A stretch of 64,000 nt of DNA from Halosolutus amylolyticus (GCF_023566055.1 NZ_JALIQP010000008.1:166103-230102), one strand, 5' to 3'. Counted from the first letter of the stretch, positions 9,025 through 21,577 are shown. Notes: generated by a model not told the origin, from the sequence alone. Numbers and translations are program-made.

Positions 9025-9081
9025 CGTGTACGCTCCGATCAGTATAGGGAACAACCCGATTAGTGCTATCTACTATCCCTT

Positions 9082-9100
9082 TGTTCGACCTTGTTCAGGT
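9082..9100. repeat. Direct repeat, right copy (flanks mazEF-like pair)
   Basis: Partner of the repeat at 8328-8346, in the same orientation and 17 of 19 identical. It lies 58 bp after the toxin stop codon. Confidence 0.45.
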
Positions 9101-9153
9101 CTCGGGCTGACGTTACAGGTTTCGTCTATCTTGCCATTTTCTTCAGAGTACAA

Positions 9154-9260
9154 TCAGTCATCGTCGGCAGTGTACGCACTACCACGGCGCTTGATTCGGA
9201 ACCACGGAGGCTGGTGGGAGCGTTGACGACCTTGTACTCATAGTCTGCTTCGCCACTCAT
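9154..9260 (-). pseudogene. Small decayed ORF, probable single-base frameshift
   Basis: On the minus strand an ATG at 9260 opens a reading frame beginning MSGEADYEYKVVN, which drifts into meaningless sequence. One base shift near 9230 gives a second coherent stretch, PPWFRIKRRGSAYTADDD, ending at a stop at 9154. The two together would make a protein of about 35 residues. I do not recognise a family, and the interpretation rests only on codon texture and protein-like composition, so this may be coincidence. The rest of the interval 9025-9402 holds one copy of a direct repeat and nothing else that I can identify. Confidence 0.3.
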
Positions 9261-9402
9261 ACGCCGTCACTCGTCATGGTGTTCACGTTACATAGAAACG
9301 TCGCGCAATGAAAATCGTTCGGTCATCTCGACCATAGCATCACCCATTCGGTCGGTTCAAAAACAGAATCTCTTGCGTGATGGTGTCTCTCAGAACAACG
9401 AG

Positions 9403-10074
9403 TCACAGGCTCGCGTCAGGAGGTGAGTCTCCTTCTCGGGCAACTTGTTCGTACACGTAGTACGAATACCCAACGGTCACGACCGCTGTCAATAGCGAAG
9501 GCACGATGAGAAAGTAGATCGCGTACTCGCCGAATAGCAGCCCACCCAGCGCTACCAGGGCAGTGAGTTTGAATAGTTTCCCACCGAGGGCGTGCGTTCG
9601 GTTCCACACCTCCTCGTTACTGAGCGTCCACGGCGTCCGGATACCCACGAACCAGTTGCGATTGGCACGAGTCAGTACGACCCCAGAGTAGTAGAAGAGG
9701 CCTGCAACAAGCACGACAATGAGATTGATGAAGTCGAACTCGTAGCCAAGGTTGAACGCGATGATTCCGGCGTGAAGGACGAACATGAAGCCCGTAAAGA
9801 GGACGACGAACCAGTCGTACGTAGGGCGGAACTCAGCGATGTTTGCTCCGAGCGGATCGATTCGTGGGATGAGCGCGAACAAGACGAGAACCCCTGCTGA
9901 TAGAGCCGGAATGAGCCAGAGGGCGAGCGGTTTTGCCATGGTGCCGTCCGGTTCACCAACGGCGTTCCAATGAGAGACGAGCTCCGCAGGGAGGTCAGGA
10001 GCCGTCAGGAGACTCACAACGATCGAGAGGACGATAAACCCGGCAGCGAGGCCGAATCGTTGATGCGTGGTCAT
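9403..10074 (-). CDS. SdpI/DUF1648-like membrane protein
   Basis: A 223-residue membrane protein with about six hydrophobic segments. The N-terminal part has the DUF1648 pattern (LPAELVSHWNAVGEPDG) and the C-terminal part the SdpI signature (NRNWFVGIRTPWTLSNEEVW), the two halves normally found together in the SdpI immunity family. In Bacillus SdpI protects against the SdpC toxin and controls the repressor SdpR; whether archaeal members have an immunity role is unknown. No ArsR-type SdpR partner or toxin gene is adjacent. An inverted repeat covering the likely TATA box lies just upstream at 10099-10121. Confidence 0.85.
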   Translation of the reverse strand: MTTHQRFGLAAGFIVLSIVVSLLTAPDLPAELVSHWNAVGEPDGTMAKPLALWLIPALSAGVLVLFALIPRIDPLGANIAEFRPTYDWFVVLFTGFMFVLHAGIIAFNLGYEFDFINLIVVLVAGLFYYSGVVLTRANRNWFVGIRTPWTLSNEEVWNRTHALGGKLFKLTALVALGGLLFGEYAIYFLIVPSLLTAVVTVGYSYYVYEQVAREGDSPPDASL

Positions 10075-10098
10075 AGGTTACGTAGGGTCTTCGCGGTG

Positions 10099-10121
10099 TA
10101 TACATTGTTGATTCATGTATA
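10099..10121 (-). promoter_or_regulatory. Inverted-repeat operator over promoter of SdpI-like gene
   Basis: A perfect 7-bp inverted repeat TATACAT-N9-ATGTATA lies 25-47 bp upstream of the ATG at 10074. The proximal arm doubles as the best TATA-like element for this gene, so a dimeric repressor bound here would block promoter recognition. The regulator is not encoded next door. Confidence 0.5.
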
Positions 10122-10252
10122 ACCTACTGATGAAGGGACAATTTTGACAGGAGACATCAATGGAGAATGCTGACTACTCTGGATCGATGTTTTCAGGTGG
10201 GAGAAAACAGCGTACACAGCGATACGCCACTCGGAACGGTCAGTAACCCAAT

Positions 10253-10627
10253 TTATGCTGAAGTCACGTACCCATCAGCGAACATCAATACTATTAGAAC
10301 CACGATGGGGAGGACGTACACCATCAGTCCACGGTTCGGGAATAGCCAGATGGCCGAAAGAACTCCGACGACAGCGGAAATGGTACATAATACAAGAAAT
10401 CGCCGGTCAGTAAGTGTAGCCATAGCGCAAGGTATAGTGGTAGAAATGATAAATGTACCTTCAACAAGGATAGCAATCAGTACGCAGACTCGTCCGAGCA
10501 GATAGTCGGGCCAACCTAGCGTGAAAGAAAGGAGAGAATCCACGAGTCTACAACCTCCGACCCTTCGACTGCGAGGTGCTGATCCGCAGTATCGCACGAA
10601 TGTGTGTTGTGTGCTATCGAGATTCAC
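10253..10627 (-). CDS. Small hypothetical membrane protein
   Basis: I do not recognise this protein. It has three clear hydrophobic helices (around LLGRVCVLIAILVEGTFII, FLVLCTISAVVGVLSAIWLF and MVYVLPIVVLIVLMFADG) joined by short loops. The first 28 residues from the ATG at 10627 are not membrane-like and overlap the 3' end of the chorismate mutase gene by 14 bp. A GTG at 10543 would give a more compact protein of 95 residues and may be the true start. Base composition is lower in GC than in flanking core genes, consistent with its place in an accessory islet. Confidence 0.55.
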   Translation of the reverse strand: MNLDSTQHTFVRYCGSAPRSRRVGGCRLVDSLLSFTLGWPDYLLGRVCVLIAILVEGTFIISTTIPCAMATLTDRRFLVLCTISAVVGVLSAIWLFPNRGLMVYVLPIVVLIVLMFADGYVTSA

Positions 10628-10930
10628 GTTGCTCTACTTTGTTCAGTTCGATCAGCAGCCGAAAGATCGCCTTCACGAGGTTCGCGTCGACGTCGAACTG
10701 TTCGGCGTTCCGTCCGGCTCGATCCATCACCTGCTGTTCCTGCTGTTCGTCCGTCGTCGGGAGGTCGCGTTCGTCTTTGACCTGCGCGATCGTATCCGCC
10801 ACGTACGTTCGCTGGGCGATCAGTTCGACGATCTCGCGATCGATCGTCTGAATTTCCTGGCGGAGTTCGTCGAGGCTCATCTCCTCGGGGGTGCGATCCG
10901 GTTCGCCGGGGTCGTTCGGTGGTGCGTCGG

Positions 10931-10934
<4 letters not shown>
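10614..10934 (-). CDS. Chorismate mutase (AroQ class)
   Basis: A 106-residue all-helical chorismate mutase that converts chorismate to prephenate on the way to phenylalanine and tyrosine. After an acidic, disordered-looking N terminus, the first helix reads LDELRQEIQTIDREIVELIAQR with Arg25 in the position of the active-site arginine; Arg42 and Lys53 (AQVKDERDLP) follow the family pattern. The ATG at 10934 overlaps the stop of the shikimate kinase gene in an ATGA junction, so the two aromatic-pathway steps are co-expressed and translationally coupled. This is a monofunctional enzyme with no dehydratase or dehydrogenase fusion. Confidence 0.93.
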
Positions 10935-11803
<869 letters not shown>

Positions 11804-11921
11804 ACCGGAACGACTCAGGGCGCGTATTTACGGCTGACGGTCGCCGCGGATCTGGCCGGTGGCGTCCGGTTGGACGCGACGAAACGGGTTCCTTTTCCCC
11901 GATCCGATCGAACGACGGCGT

Positions 11922-12377
11922 ATGAGCGCGCGCAGCAACGTCGCACCCAGCACGATCGGCGTCGACCTCGTCGAGGGCGGCGTCGTCGTCCAGTATCTCG
12001 ACGGGCGGGAGGTCTTCTACCACGGGCCACCCGAACCCGTCGAGGGGGCGATCACGACGCCACCCGGCAAGGAGGTCCACGTCCTCGTCACCGATCCCGA
12101 CGGCGTCGAGGGCGTCATGACCTACGTGAACGATCGCAACACCCACGACGACATCCTCGAGTCGACGGGGGTCGGCCGCGTCATGCTCGAGAGCAACGAC
12201 GAGGAGGAACTGTTTCCGGGCGTCACGGTCGCGACCGAGGCCTACTCGATCCGTGTCGAGGCAGACCTGGCGGCCGTCAACGGCCGAGTCTTCGTCTTCG
12301 CCGAGGACGAGATGAGCGAACACGCGTACGAACTCGTCGCGTCGACGGACGACGGCGACGCGAACGACTCGAGCTAA
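11922..12377 (+). CDS. Conserved haloarchaeal protein (DUF5796-like)
   Basis: A 151-residue soluble acidic protein of a family that I recall only from haloarchaea, DUF5796; function unknown. Recognisable stretches are VDLVEGGVVVQYLDGREVFYHG, which is beta-rich, TPPGKEVHVLVTDP and NDRNTHDDILESTGVGRVML. The ATG at 11922 follows a short AT-poor leader and starts the conserved region within about ten residues. A small GIY-YIG-like gene begins two bases after its stop codon, so the two form a likely operon. Confidence 0.8.
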   Translation: MSARSNVAPSTIGVDLVEGGVVVQYLDGREVFYHGPPEPVEGAITTPPGKEVHVLVTDPDGVEGVMTYVNDRNTHDDILESTGVGRVMLESNDEEELFPGVTVATEAYSIRVEADLAAVNGRVFVFAEDEMSEHAYELVASTDDGDANDSS

Positions 12378-12379
12378 CG

Positions 12380-12625
12380 ATGCCGCTCCAGAAACCGTGG
12401 CGAGACCTCGACCGGGAGACGGTCGCGAGCGCCCCCGATCGACCCGGCGTCTACGAACTCGGCGACGACAGTGGCTCGGTACAGTCGATCGGCCACGGGG
12501 TGTTGCGCGACGAGCTCAAGACGGCGCTGGCCTACGGCGACGGCGAGCGGGTCCGCTGGACCGAAACGCACACCCTCGATCGAGCACGGGAACTCGCCGC
12601 CGACCACCGCGATCGGATCGCCTGA
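12380..12625 (+). CDS. Small GIY-YIG-like haloarchaeal protein
   Basis: An 81-residue protein starting two bases after the DUF5796-like gene. The segment APDRPGVYELGDDSGSVQSIG resembles the first strands of GIY-YIG nuclease domains, in which G-x-Y and Y-x-G motifs form the active site, but here the second motif is degenerate and no catalytic Arg/Glu pair is clear. It is therefore probably not a nuclease. The C-terminal half (RWTETHTLDRARELAADHRDR) is helical. Function unknown. Confidence 0.75.
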   Translation: MPLQKPWRDLDRETVASAPDRPGVYELGDDSGSVQSIGHGVLRDELKTALAYGDGERVRWTETHTLDRARELAADHRDRIA

Positions 12626-15397
<2,772 letters not shown>

Positions 15398-15567
15398 TCT
15401 CGCGCGAAGACGGCGTTTCCCCGCCGCCGTACTCCCGAATATCCGACTCTGTTAAAATCTTTCAATCTTGATAGGAACGGGGTGCTGAATACAGAGCGCG
15501 AATGTTGCACGGGCGTAGGCCATTCAGCCGGCTTGAAGCGGTTAACCCAGACTATCCGAAACGGTCT

Positions 15568-15579
15568 TCTATAATAAAG
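15568..15579 (+). promoter_or_regulatory. TATA box of CPBP protease gene
   Basis: The sequence tctataataaag lies 15-26 bp before the ATG at 15594, in an AT-rich stretch that stands out from the flanks. The transcript would be leaderless or nearly so. Confidence 0.5.
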
Positions 15580-15593
15580 TGTTATGATATTTA

Positions 15594-16469
15594 ATGAGTT
15601 CCTCACCAAACACCAACGAGCGTCCGAATATCGGAACCAATTGGCTCGTTCTTTTCTTTTCAGTTACATTTATTTTCTCGTGGACGCTGTGGCTCCCGAA
15701 GGTCGCCGTGGCTTCGGGAATTGAGACAGGAATCGCGGTGGTAGACGACCTGATCGTGGGGGTCGCCCAGATCCCAGAGATCGGGGCGTTTGGCCCTACA
15801 GTGGCAGCTGTTCTACTTGTATACTTGCACGCTGGTCGGCACGGGGTTACCCGTCTCCTCAAGCGAGCTATCGACCGTTCATTTCCCCGCTGGTGGTACA
15901 TACCTGCAGTGGTGCTGTTCCCAGTACTCGCCGTTGGTGCACTGGCTGTAGCCGTTGTCTTGGGAGTTGAACCAACACTTCCCTGGACGGGTGAAGCGTA
16001 TGTGCTTCCTATCGCGTTCGTCTACATTCTGCTTCTTGGTGGGCCGATGCAGGAGGAATTCGGCTGGCGGGGGTACGCACTCGATCCGCTGATCGAACGG
16101 TTTGGTGCATTAGCTGGAAGTCTCGGACTGGGAGTCGTATGGGGCATCTGGCATTTGCCGTGGTTCTACATGCCGTCTATGACGATGTACTATCAGCGCC
16201 CGCTTGTGGGCTTCATGATCACGATAACGCTCCTGTCCGTGGTCATGACGTGGGTGTTCCAGAATACTGGTGGGAGCCTCGGACCGATGATCCTGCTCCA
16301 TGCCTCGTTCAATTGGTCGTTATGGGCGTTTCCCGCAATTGAATCCGACATCGGCGGGCAAGCGTTTATTTTGGTCGTGCTCGCTCTGACACTTCTTATT
16401 GTTCTACGGCATGGGATAGTGGATTTCTCATCGCCCAGGTCGGCAGCACCCAGCACGCCAGCGCGATAA
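15594..16469 (+). CDS. CPBP family intramembrane metalloprotease
   Basis: A 291-residue polytopic membrane protein of the CPBP (CaaX protease and bacteriocin-processing) family. The family motifs are complete: EEFGWRGY (Glu154, Glu155, Arg159), WHLPWF (His187) and HASFNW near residue 238, which together form the glutamate/histidine active site inside the membrane. Members cleave prenylated or small peptide substrates and some confer self-immunity to bacteriocins; the substrate here is unknown. Codon use is less GC-rich than in neighbouring genes and the gene stands alone between core genes, suggesting lateral acquisition. Confidence 0.9.
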   Translation: MSSSPNTNERPNIGTNWLVLFFSVTFIFSWTLWLPKVAVASGIETGIAVVDDLIVGVAQIPEIGAFGPTVAAVLLVYLHAGRHGVTRLLKRAIDRSFPRWWYIPAVVLFPVLAVGALAVAVVLGVEPTLPWTGEAYVLPIAFVYILLLGGPMQEEFGWRGYALDPLIERFGALAGSLGLGVVWGIWHLPWFYMPSMTMYYQRPLVGFMITITLLSVVMTWVFQNTGGSLGPMILLHASFNWSLWAFPAIESDIGGQAFILVVLALTLLIVLRHGIVDFSSPRSAAPSTPAR

Positions 16470-16766
16470 TCGTCCAGAGAAGTCCTCCATCCCAACCTCC
16501 GGTGATTAGCACGTTTCCTCTCTGCTGACTTCATGCTCTCTATTCAGCACAGTGGTTCAAATTTATCACTCACCGAGAATTTCAACAGAGTCGTATATCC
16601 CGCGTTCTACGGGATCTGAGCTACTCTTCCTGCCGGGCCGATCGCTCGAGACGTTCTGTGGCGCAAAAGGAGATCGCGTTGTTCGTTCACCGGAGGGCCC
16701 AGAGCGGCGTCCTACCTGCACGAAACGGCATCGCTGTGGCACTACAGAACACCGTCACCGGCACTG

Positions 16767-17534
16767 CTACGCGGCTTCGCTCCCCTCGGAACTGTCGTCC
16801 CCCCGATCGTCTTCGACGTCGAGGTCGAGGTCGATGCCCGACGCGGGCGGCGACTCGAGAATCACCGACTCGCCGGCAGTCGTCGACTCACCGACGTCCA
16901 CCGCGACGTCCTCGAGTTCCACCGACGGCGGGAACAGCACGTCGACGCGGCTCCCGAACGCGATGTGGCCGATTCGCTGCCCTCGATCGAGTTCCTCGTC
17001 GGCCTCGACGTAGGGATGGATGCGCCGGGCGAACGCGCCCGCGATGAGCGTGACCGTGGCGTCGTGCGGCGGGACCGCCCCGTCGCCCGTCGAATCGGAC
17101 TCCGCCGTGGGTTCGGCGTCGTCGGGAGCGTCCGATGAATTGTCTAGGGCGTCGGCCTCGGTCGCCACGCGAACGTGAACCCGCTCGTTCCGATCGGAGT
17201 CCTTCGAGAACGCCGGCCTGTTCGCACCCGAGACGTGTTCGACGTCGGCCACGGTCGCGTCGAACGGTGCGCGGACGACGTGGACGTGCCAGACGTTCAT
17301 GAAGATGCCCAGTCGAACCCGGCCGTCCTCCTCGCGGAGCACCGAGACGTTCCCGTCGCAGGGTGCGACGACGCCCGTCGGCGGCGGGGTCCGATCGGGG
17401 TCGCGGAAGAACGCGAGCGCGGCGGCACCGATCGCCGCCGTCACGAGACCGGCAGTCGCGCTGATAAACAGCGCGAAGGGTGCGGCGAGCAGGGGCGGGA
17501 CGGCGTACTTCCAGGCCCCCGGCGCGAAGTTCAT
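16767..17534 (-). CDS. Archaetidylserine decarboxylase-like protein (PssD family)
   Basis: A 255-residue phosphatidylserine decarboxylase-type enzyme. Two hydrophobic segments near residues 11-45 anchor it in the membrane; the catalytic body follows (VVAPCDGNVSV, IFMNVWHVHVVRAP). The self-cleavage site that forms the pyruvoyl group is visible as FGSRV with Gly194-Ser195. An acidic insert of about 30 residues (around 127-156) and an acidic tail adapt it to high salt. In haloarchaea this enzyme makes archaetidylethanolamine, used when archaeosortase ArtA replaces the C terminus of PGF-CTERM proteins with lipid. A PGF-CTERM protein is encoded 4 kb away. Confidence 0.88.
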   Translation of the reverse strand: MNFAPGAWKYAVPPLLAAPFALFISATAGLVTAAIGAAALAFFRDPDRTPPPTGVVAPCDGNVSVLREEDGRVRLGIFMNVWHVHVVRAPFDATVADVEHVSGANRPAFSKDSDRNERVHVRVATEADALDNSSDAPDDAEPTAESDSTGDGAVPPHDATVTLIAGAFARRIHPYVEADEELDRGQRIGHIAFGSRVDVLFPPSVELEDVAVDVGESTTAGESVILESPPASGIDLDLDVEDDRGDDSSEGSEAA

Positions 17535-17813
17535 GTCCGAGGCAACGACGGGAAGTCGTATGGCCGTTACGGTGATCGGATCCGGTCAGCGGGCGGCCCG
17601 TCAGCGATCCGTCCCGACGCCTCGATACCGATAGCGGCGGCTCCGACGGGCGAATGACGGGACGAAATGGGCCGTGGTGGCCCGGAAGAGGGTGAACGGT
17701 ACGGAAGAGGTGAATACGTGGAACCGCACGTGAACCTCGGGTGGCCGTCCGCGTAAGCGTGCTGGTACAGTACTCGAACGCGGGAATTCGGGATAGGCTT
17801 ATTAGGAGATCGA

Positions 17814-20645
17814 TCAGTCCCAGAACGACTGAGTCCGCGCGTACTCGCGTTCCTTCGAGAGGATGTCCCGGTAGAAGTCGTCCTCGTTCTCCCGGAGTTT
17901 GCTGATGATCCGGGCGGCGTTGTGTGGGCCGACGCCGCGAGCGGCCATCGCGATCACCGCCTGCTTGCCGTGGCTCTGGACCAGGCTCGCGGCCCGGAAA
18001 GCGCGCTCGGTCATCCGCTCTTGCTCCTCGTCTTTCTCCTCGGCGCGGACCGCCTGGACGACCTCGTCGGCCCACGGGTTCAGCGACGCGATCCGGGTCG
18101 ATCCGCACTCGGGACACTCCGGCTGATCGCGCACGCGCTTGACCTTCGTCCGGACCTTCCACTCCGTGCAGTGCGTACAGAGCAGGATGACCCGATCGTT
18201 CTGCAGGCGCTCCTTGACCGTCTCGATGACGCTCGCGTCGGCGTTCTCCGGCGCGAGCAGTTCCTTACCCGAGGAACGGCCGCCCGTGCCGATCGGCGTC
18301 CGGCCGCGCTCGGTTACCAGTTCCAGGTCGCCGGACTGGAGGCGTTCGAGCACCCGACGCGCACCGTCGACGTCCAGGTCCTCGTGGAACACCTCGCGCA
18401 CGGCCTCCTCGTACATCGGGGTGTCCTCCAGCGCCGCGAGCAGGCGCTCGTTCGACATGCGACCCGAGCCCTGCCACCGCTTGAGCGCGCCGAACTTCGC
18501 CGAGACCTGGGCGAGGCGAAAGGCGAGCGCGTCCGATCGCTTCAGCCCGAGTTCGACGATCGTCTCGACGTGGTCGGGATCGGTGTCCTCGAGCACCTCG
18601 AGCACGTCGCTCGTGGCGATCGACGTCGGCACCTCGAGTTCGATCCGGTAGGGGTCGATCTCGAGCCCGATCGAACTGCCGGCGCGCTGCCCGAGCAGTG
18701 CGGAGAGCACGCGGCCGAGCGTCTCGTTGATCTTGTGGCCGAATGAGGCGTTCAGGACTACCGATCGGCCCTGCCGTTCGAGGACGAGCCGGTCCGCGGT
18801 GGGCATCGCGACGTCGCCATCGACCTGGCGCTCGAGTTGCTCGCACGCGTCGGTGACCGTGTACTCGTCGGCGGGATACCGGCCCGAGAGTTCCCGACCG
18901 ACGGCCGCGGCGTCGGCACCCGCTCGAAACTGCGGTTCGGCGACGCCCCGGATCTCGCCGACCTCACCCGCGACCGCGGCCGGGACTGGAATCTCCTGGC
19001 CGATCCAGGACGGCACCTCGCCGCCGGGGTCCTCGATCGGGCTGACCTTCACCGTCGCTTCGTCGTCGTCGATTTCCGCGATCCGCCACATCTCGCCGCG
19101 CTGGATGAACACCTCGCCGGGCTGGGCGAAGTTGACGACGAACCGCTCGTCTAGGGTCCCGATCCGGGTGCTCGAGGCGATGTCGTGGACCTCGTAGGTC
19201 TCCTCGTCGGGGATCATCGAGAGGTTCGCGTAGACGTACTGCCAGGTCCCGCCCGTGGTCTCCAGCCGATCGGCGTCCTCGTCGACCCAGACGATCCGGT
19301 TGCGGTGCAGTTCCGAACAGATCTCGCGAATCGTCTCCTCGGCGACGTTCCGGAAGGGATACGCTCGGGTGATCGTCTCCACGGCCTCGCTCACGTGCGT
19401 CGCGCCGCGGCTCTGGACGATCGCCGGCACCTGGTTCGCGACGACGTCGAGACTGCCCTCGTGGATGGCCGTGGGTTCGACCTCGCCGGCGCGAGCGCGG
19501 CGGGCGATCGCGAGCGCCTCGAACGTGTCGTCGGGCCGGGTCGTCACGATCGTCCCGCTCGAGACCGCGTCCTGGCGGTGGCCCGCGCGGCCGATCCGCT
19601 GGAGTAGCCGCGTCACCTGTCGGGGACTCTGATACTGCACCACGTGATCGACGCGCCCGACGTCGATCCCCAGTTCCATCGAGGACGTACAGAGCAGCCC
19701 GTCGAGTTCGCCCGCCTTGAAGCGGTCCTCGACGTCGATCCGGGCCTCCTTGGAAAGCGAGCCGTGGTGGACCCCGATCGGGAGGTCGAGTTCCGTGAAC
19801 CGGGAACCGAGCGCTTCGGCAGTCTGGCGGGTGTTGACAAAGATCAGGGTCGACTCGTGCTCGGCGACGAGGTCCCGGATCAGGCGGACGTGACTGGCCG
19901 TCGAGGCGTCCGTGACGAGTTTCCCCGACAGCTCCTCGTCCGCCTCGGTGATCTCGGGGCGGCGAACCGTCACGTCGACGTTGCTCCCGACGTCGATCTC
20001 GCGGATCTCGCACGCACGCCCGCCGCTGAGGAAGTTCGCGACCTCCCGTGGCTCGCCGACGGTCGCCGAGAGGCCGATCCGCTGGAACCCGCCGGCGAGG
20101 TCGCGCAGGCGCTCGAGACCGATCGAGAGCTGGGCCCCGCGTTTCGACGCCGCGAGTTCGTGGACCTCGTCGATCACGACGTGGGAGACGTCCTGGAGGG
20201 CCTCGCGCAGTCGCTCGCCGGTGAGCATCGCCTGCAGGGTCTCCGGCGTCGTCACGAGGACGTCCGGCGGATCCTCGGCCTGTTTGCCCCGCTGGTACTG
20301 GGTCGTGTCGCCGTGGCGGACGTCGACCTCGAGGTCGAGATACTCGCCCCACCACTCGAGGCGCTCGCGCATGTCGCGGTTGAGCGCCCGCAGCGGGGTC
20401 ACGTACAGCGCGCCGAATCCTTCGGGTGGTCCCTCGCCCGCCACGAGATGGTCGAAGACGGGCAACATCGCCGTCTCGGTCTTGCCGCTCCCGGTGGGCG
20501 CGATCACGAGGGTGTTCTCGCCCGCGGCGAGCGGCGGAATCGCCAGTCGCTGTGGCGCGGTCGGCGTCGAAAACCCGCGTTCGGAGAGCGCCCCGCGAAC
20601 CGTCGATCCGAGGTGCGTAAAGGCCGCGACGTCCCCGTCGGTCAT
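17814..20645 (-). CDS. lhr: Lhr-family DEAD/DEAH-box ATP-dependent helicase
   Basis: A 943-residue superfamily 2 helicase of the Lhr type, active on RNA:DNA hybrids and branched DNA and linked to DNA repair and RNA processing. The N-terminal Q-motif-like start (TAPQRLAIPP) precedes Walker A APTGSGKT (49-56); motif II is VVIDEVHELA, and motif VI reads RLLQRIGRAGHRQD. After the two RecA domains come a winged helix and the Lhr beta-barrel. A C-terminal zinc ribbon is formed by CTHCTEW and CPECGSTR. The ATG at 20645 was chosen because the Q-motif region follows it; the 12 codons upstream are outside the family. Confidence 0.93.
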   Translation of the reverse strand: MTDGDVAAFTHLGSTVRGALSERGFSTPTAPQRLAIPPLAAGENTLVIAPTGSGKTETAMLPVFDHLVAGEGPPEGFGALYVTPLRALNRDMRERLEWWGEYLDLEVDVRHGDTTQYQRGKQAEDPPDVLVTTPETLQAMLTGERLREALQDVSHVVIDEVHELAASKRGAQLSIGLERLRDLAGGFQRIGLSATVGEPREVANFLSGGRACEIREIDVGSNVDVTVRRPEITEADEELSGKLVTDASTASHVRLIRDLVAEHESTLIFVNTRQTAEALGSRFTELDLPIGVHHGSLSKEARIDVEDRFKAGELDGLLCTSSMELGIDVGRVDHVVQYQSPRQVTRLLQRIGRAGHRQDAVSSGTIVTTRPDDTFEALAIARRARAGEVEPTAIHEGSLDVVANQVPAIVQSRGATHVSEAVETITRAYPFRNVAEETIREICSELHRNRIVWVDEDADRLETTGGTWQYVYANLSMIPDEETYEVHDIASSTRIGTLDERFVVNFAQPGEVFIQRGEMWRIAEIDDDEATVKVSPIEDPGGEVPSWIGQEIPVPAAVAGEVGEIRGVAEPQFRAGADAAAVGRELSGRYPADEYTVTDACEQLERQVDGDVAMPTADRLVLERQGRSVVLNASFGHKINETLGRVLSALLGQRAGSSIGLEIDPYRIELEVPTSIATSDVLEVLEDTDPDHVETIVELGLKRSDALAFRLAQVSAKFGALKRWQGSGRMSNERLLAALEDTPMYEEAVREVFHEDLDVDGARRVLERLQSGDLELVTERGRTPIGTGGRSSGKELLAPENADASVIETVKERLQNDRVILLCTHCTEWKVRTKVKRVRDQPECPECGSTRIASLNPWADEVVQAVRAEEKDEEQERMTERAFRAASLVQSHGKQAVIAMAARGVGPHNAARIISKLRENEDDFYRDILSKEREYARTQSFWD

Positions 20646-20760
20646 CGACGGCCCTAGGATCGAATGGCGGATAAGCGCCACGCTCCCGGCACGATCGATC
20701 GCGCCTCGCGATCGCGTTCGACGGTCGACGAACCAGGTCGATCGTCCCCCGATCGGCTCC

Positions 20761-21324
20761 TCACTGGGCGTTCGACTCGTCGTTCGCTCCCTCCTCCGCG
20801 TCGTCGACCAGTTCGTCGGTAATCTCTTCGTCGACAGTCATCTCCCCCGGTTCCGCCGGTTCCTCCACCACGTCGGACGCCGTTCGGTTCTCGAGTTCCT
20901 CGCTCGATCGCTCGTCCTCGGTCAGGTCGACGGACGTCCGTTCGTCGTCGACGACCGCATCGTCGGACGCGTCGGAATCGTCCGCGCGTGTGTCGTCCGA
21001 TTCCGGACCCGATTCGTCCGCTTGCGCATCGTCCGGTTCCGACGGCACATCGTCGGAGCCGTCGCCGGTAGCCGGAACGTCGATCTCGATCGGTTCGCCG
21101 TCCGCCAGTTCGACCTCGTCCGGAACGGTCCCCTCGACGCGATCGGCGATCGCCTGGGGGAGCGGGCGGCCGTTTTCTCGGGATTCGAGGTACCGCATCA
21201 CGACGTACGCGACGCCGGCGAGACCGAAGACCACCGCGGCGTCTCGAAGGTGCTTGCGGAGCGAGGGTGACGTCGACTCCCCGTTCGACGGCTGACGCTC
21301 GTCGCCACCTGTCAGAAGAGGCAT
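20761..21324 (-). CDS. Single-pass acidic membrane protein, haloarchaeal
   Basis: A 187-residue protein of no family that I recognise. A single hydrophobic helix (DAAVVFGLAGVAYVVMRYLES, about residues 27-46) follows a short polar N terminus. The rest is a very acidic, low-complexity domain, rich in Asp, Glu and Ser, that includes the less repetitive block ADGEPIEIDVPATGD. This is typical of haloarchaeal anchored proteins without a known role. The ATG at 21324 lies next to the membrane segment; open codons upstream are basic and taken as non-coding. Confidence 0.7.
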   Translation of the reverse strand: MPLLTGGDERQPSNGESTSPSLRKHLRDAAVVFGLAGVAYVVMRYLESRENGRPLPQAIADRVEGTVPDEVELADGEPIEIDVPATGDGSDDVPSEPDDAQADESGPESDDTRADDSDASDDAVVDDERTSVDLTEDERSSEELENRTASDVVEEPAEPGEMTVDEEITDELVDDAEEGANDESNAQ

Positions 21325-21546
21325 TGCCGACGGTACGGTCGGCCGCGGGAAGTCGGTTCGGCGTGTGAAAGCAAGCCCTACCCGTTGCTCGCGGGGCGAT
21401 CGACGGATGAATAACTGCTCTCGACGCCGCTTGGCAGTCGACGGCGATGCCACACGAGTCCGCGGTCTCTACCGAGACATAGAGTGTCCCTAAAGCACCG
21501 TATTCGGCAGTTAGATGGACTCTACTGTCCGGTACGCCGTTCATAG

Positions 21547-21553
21547 TATATAT
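21547..21553 (+). promoter_or_regulatory. TATA box upstream of surface-protein genes
   Basis: The heptamer tatatat lies 25-31 bp before a possible ATG at 21578 and is the strongest promoter-like element before the PGF-CTERM gene at 21757. It may drive both. Confidence 0.45.
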
Positions 21554-21577
21554 CGGTGCTCACTGACGTTCGGCCAG

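Noticed and set aside
9026..9226. A 66-codon plus-strand ORF after the MazF-like gene
   Set aside because: No start context, no motif, and it overlaps the direct repeat and the minus-strand remnant with more protein-like sequence.
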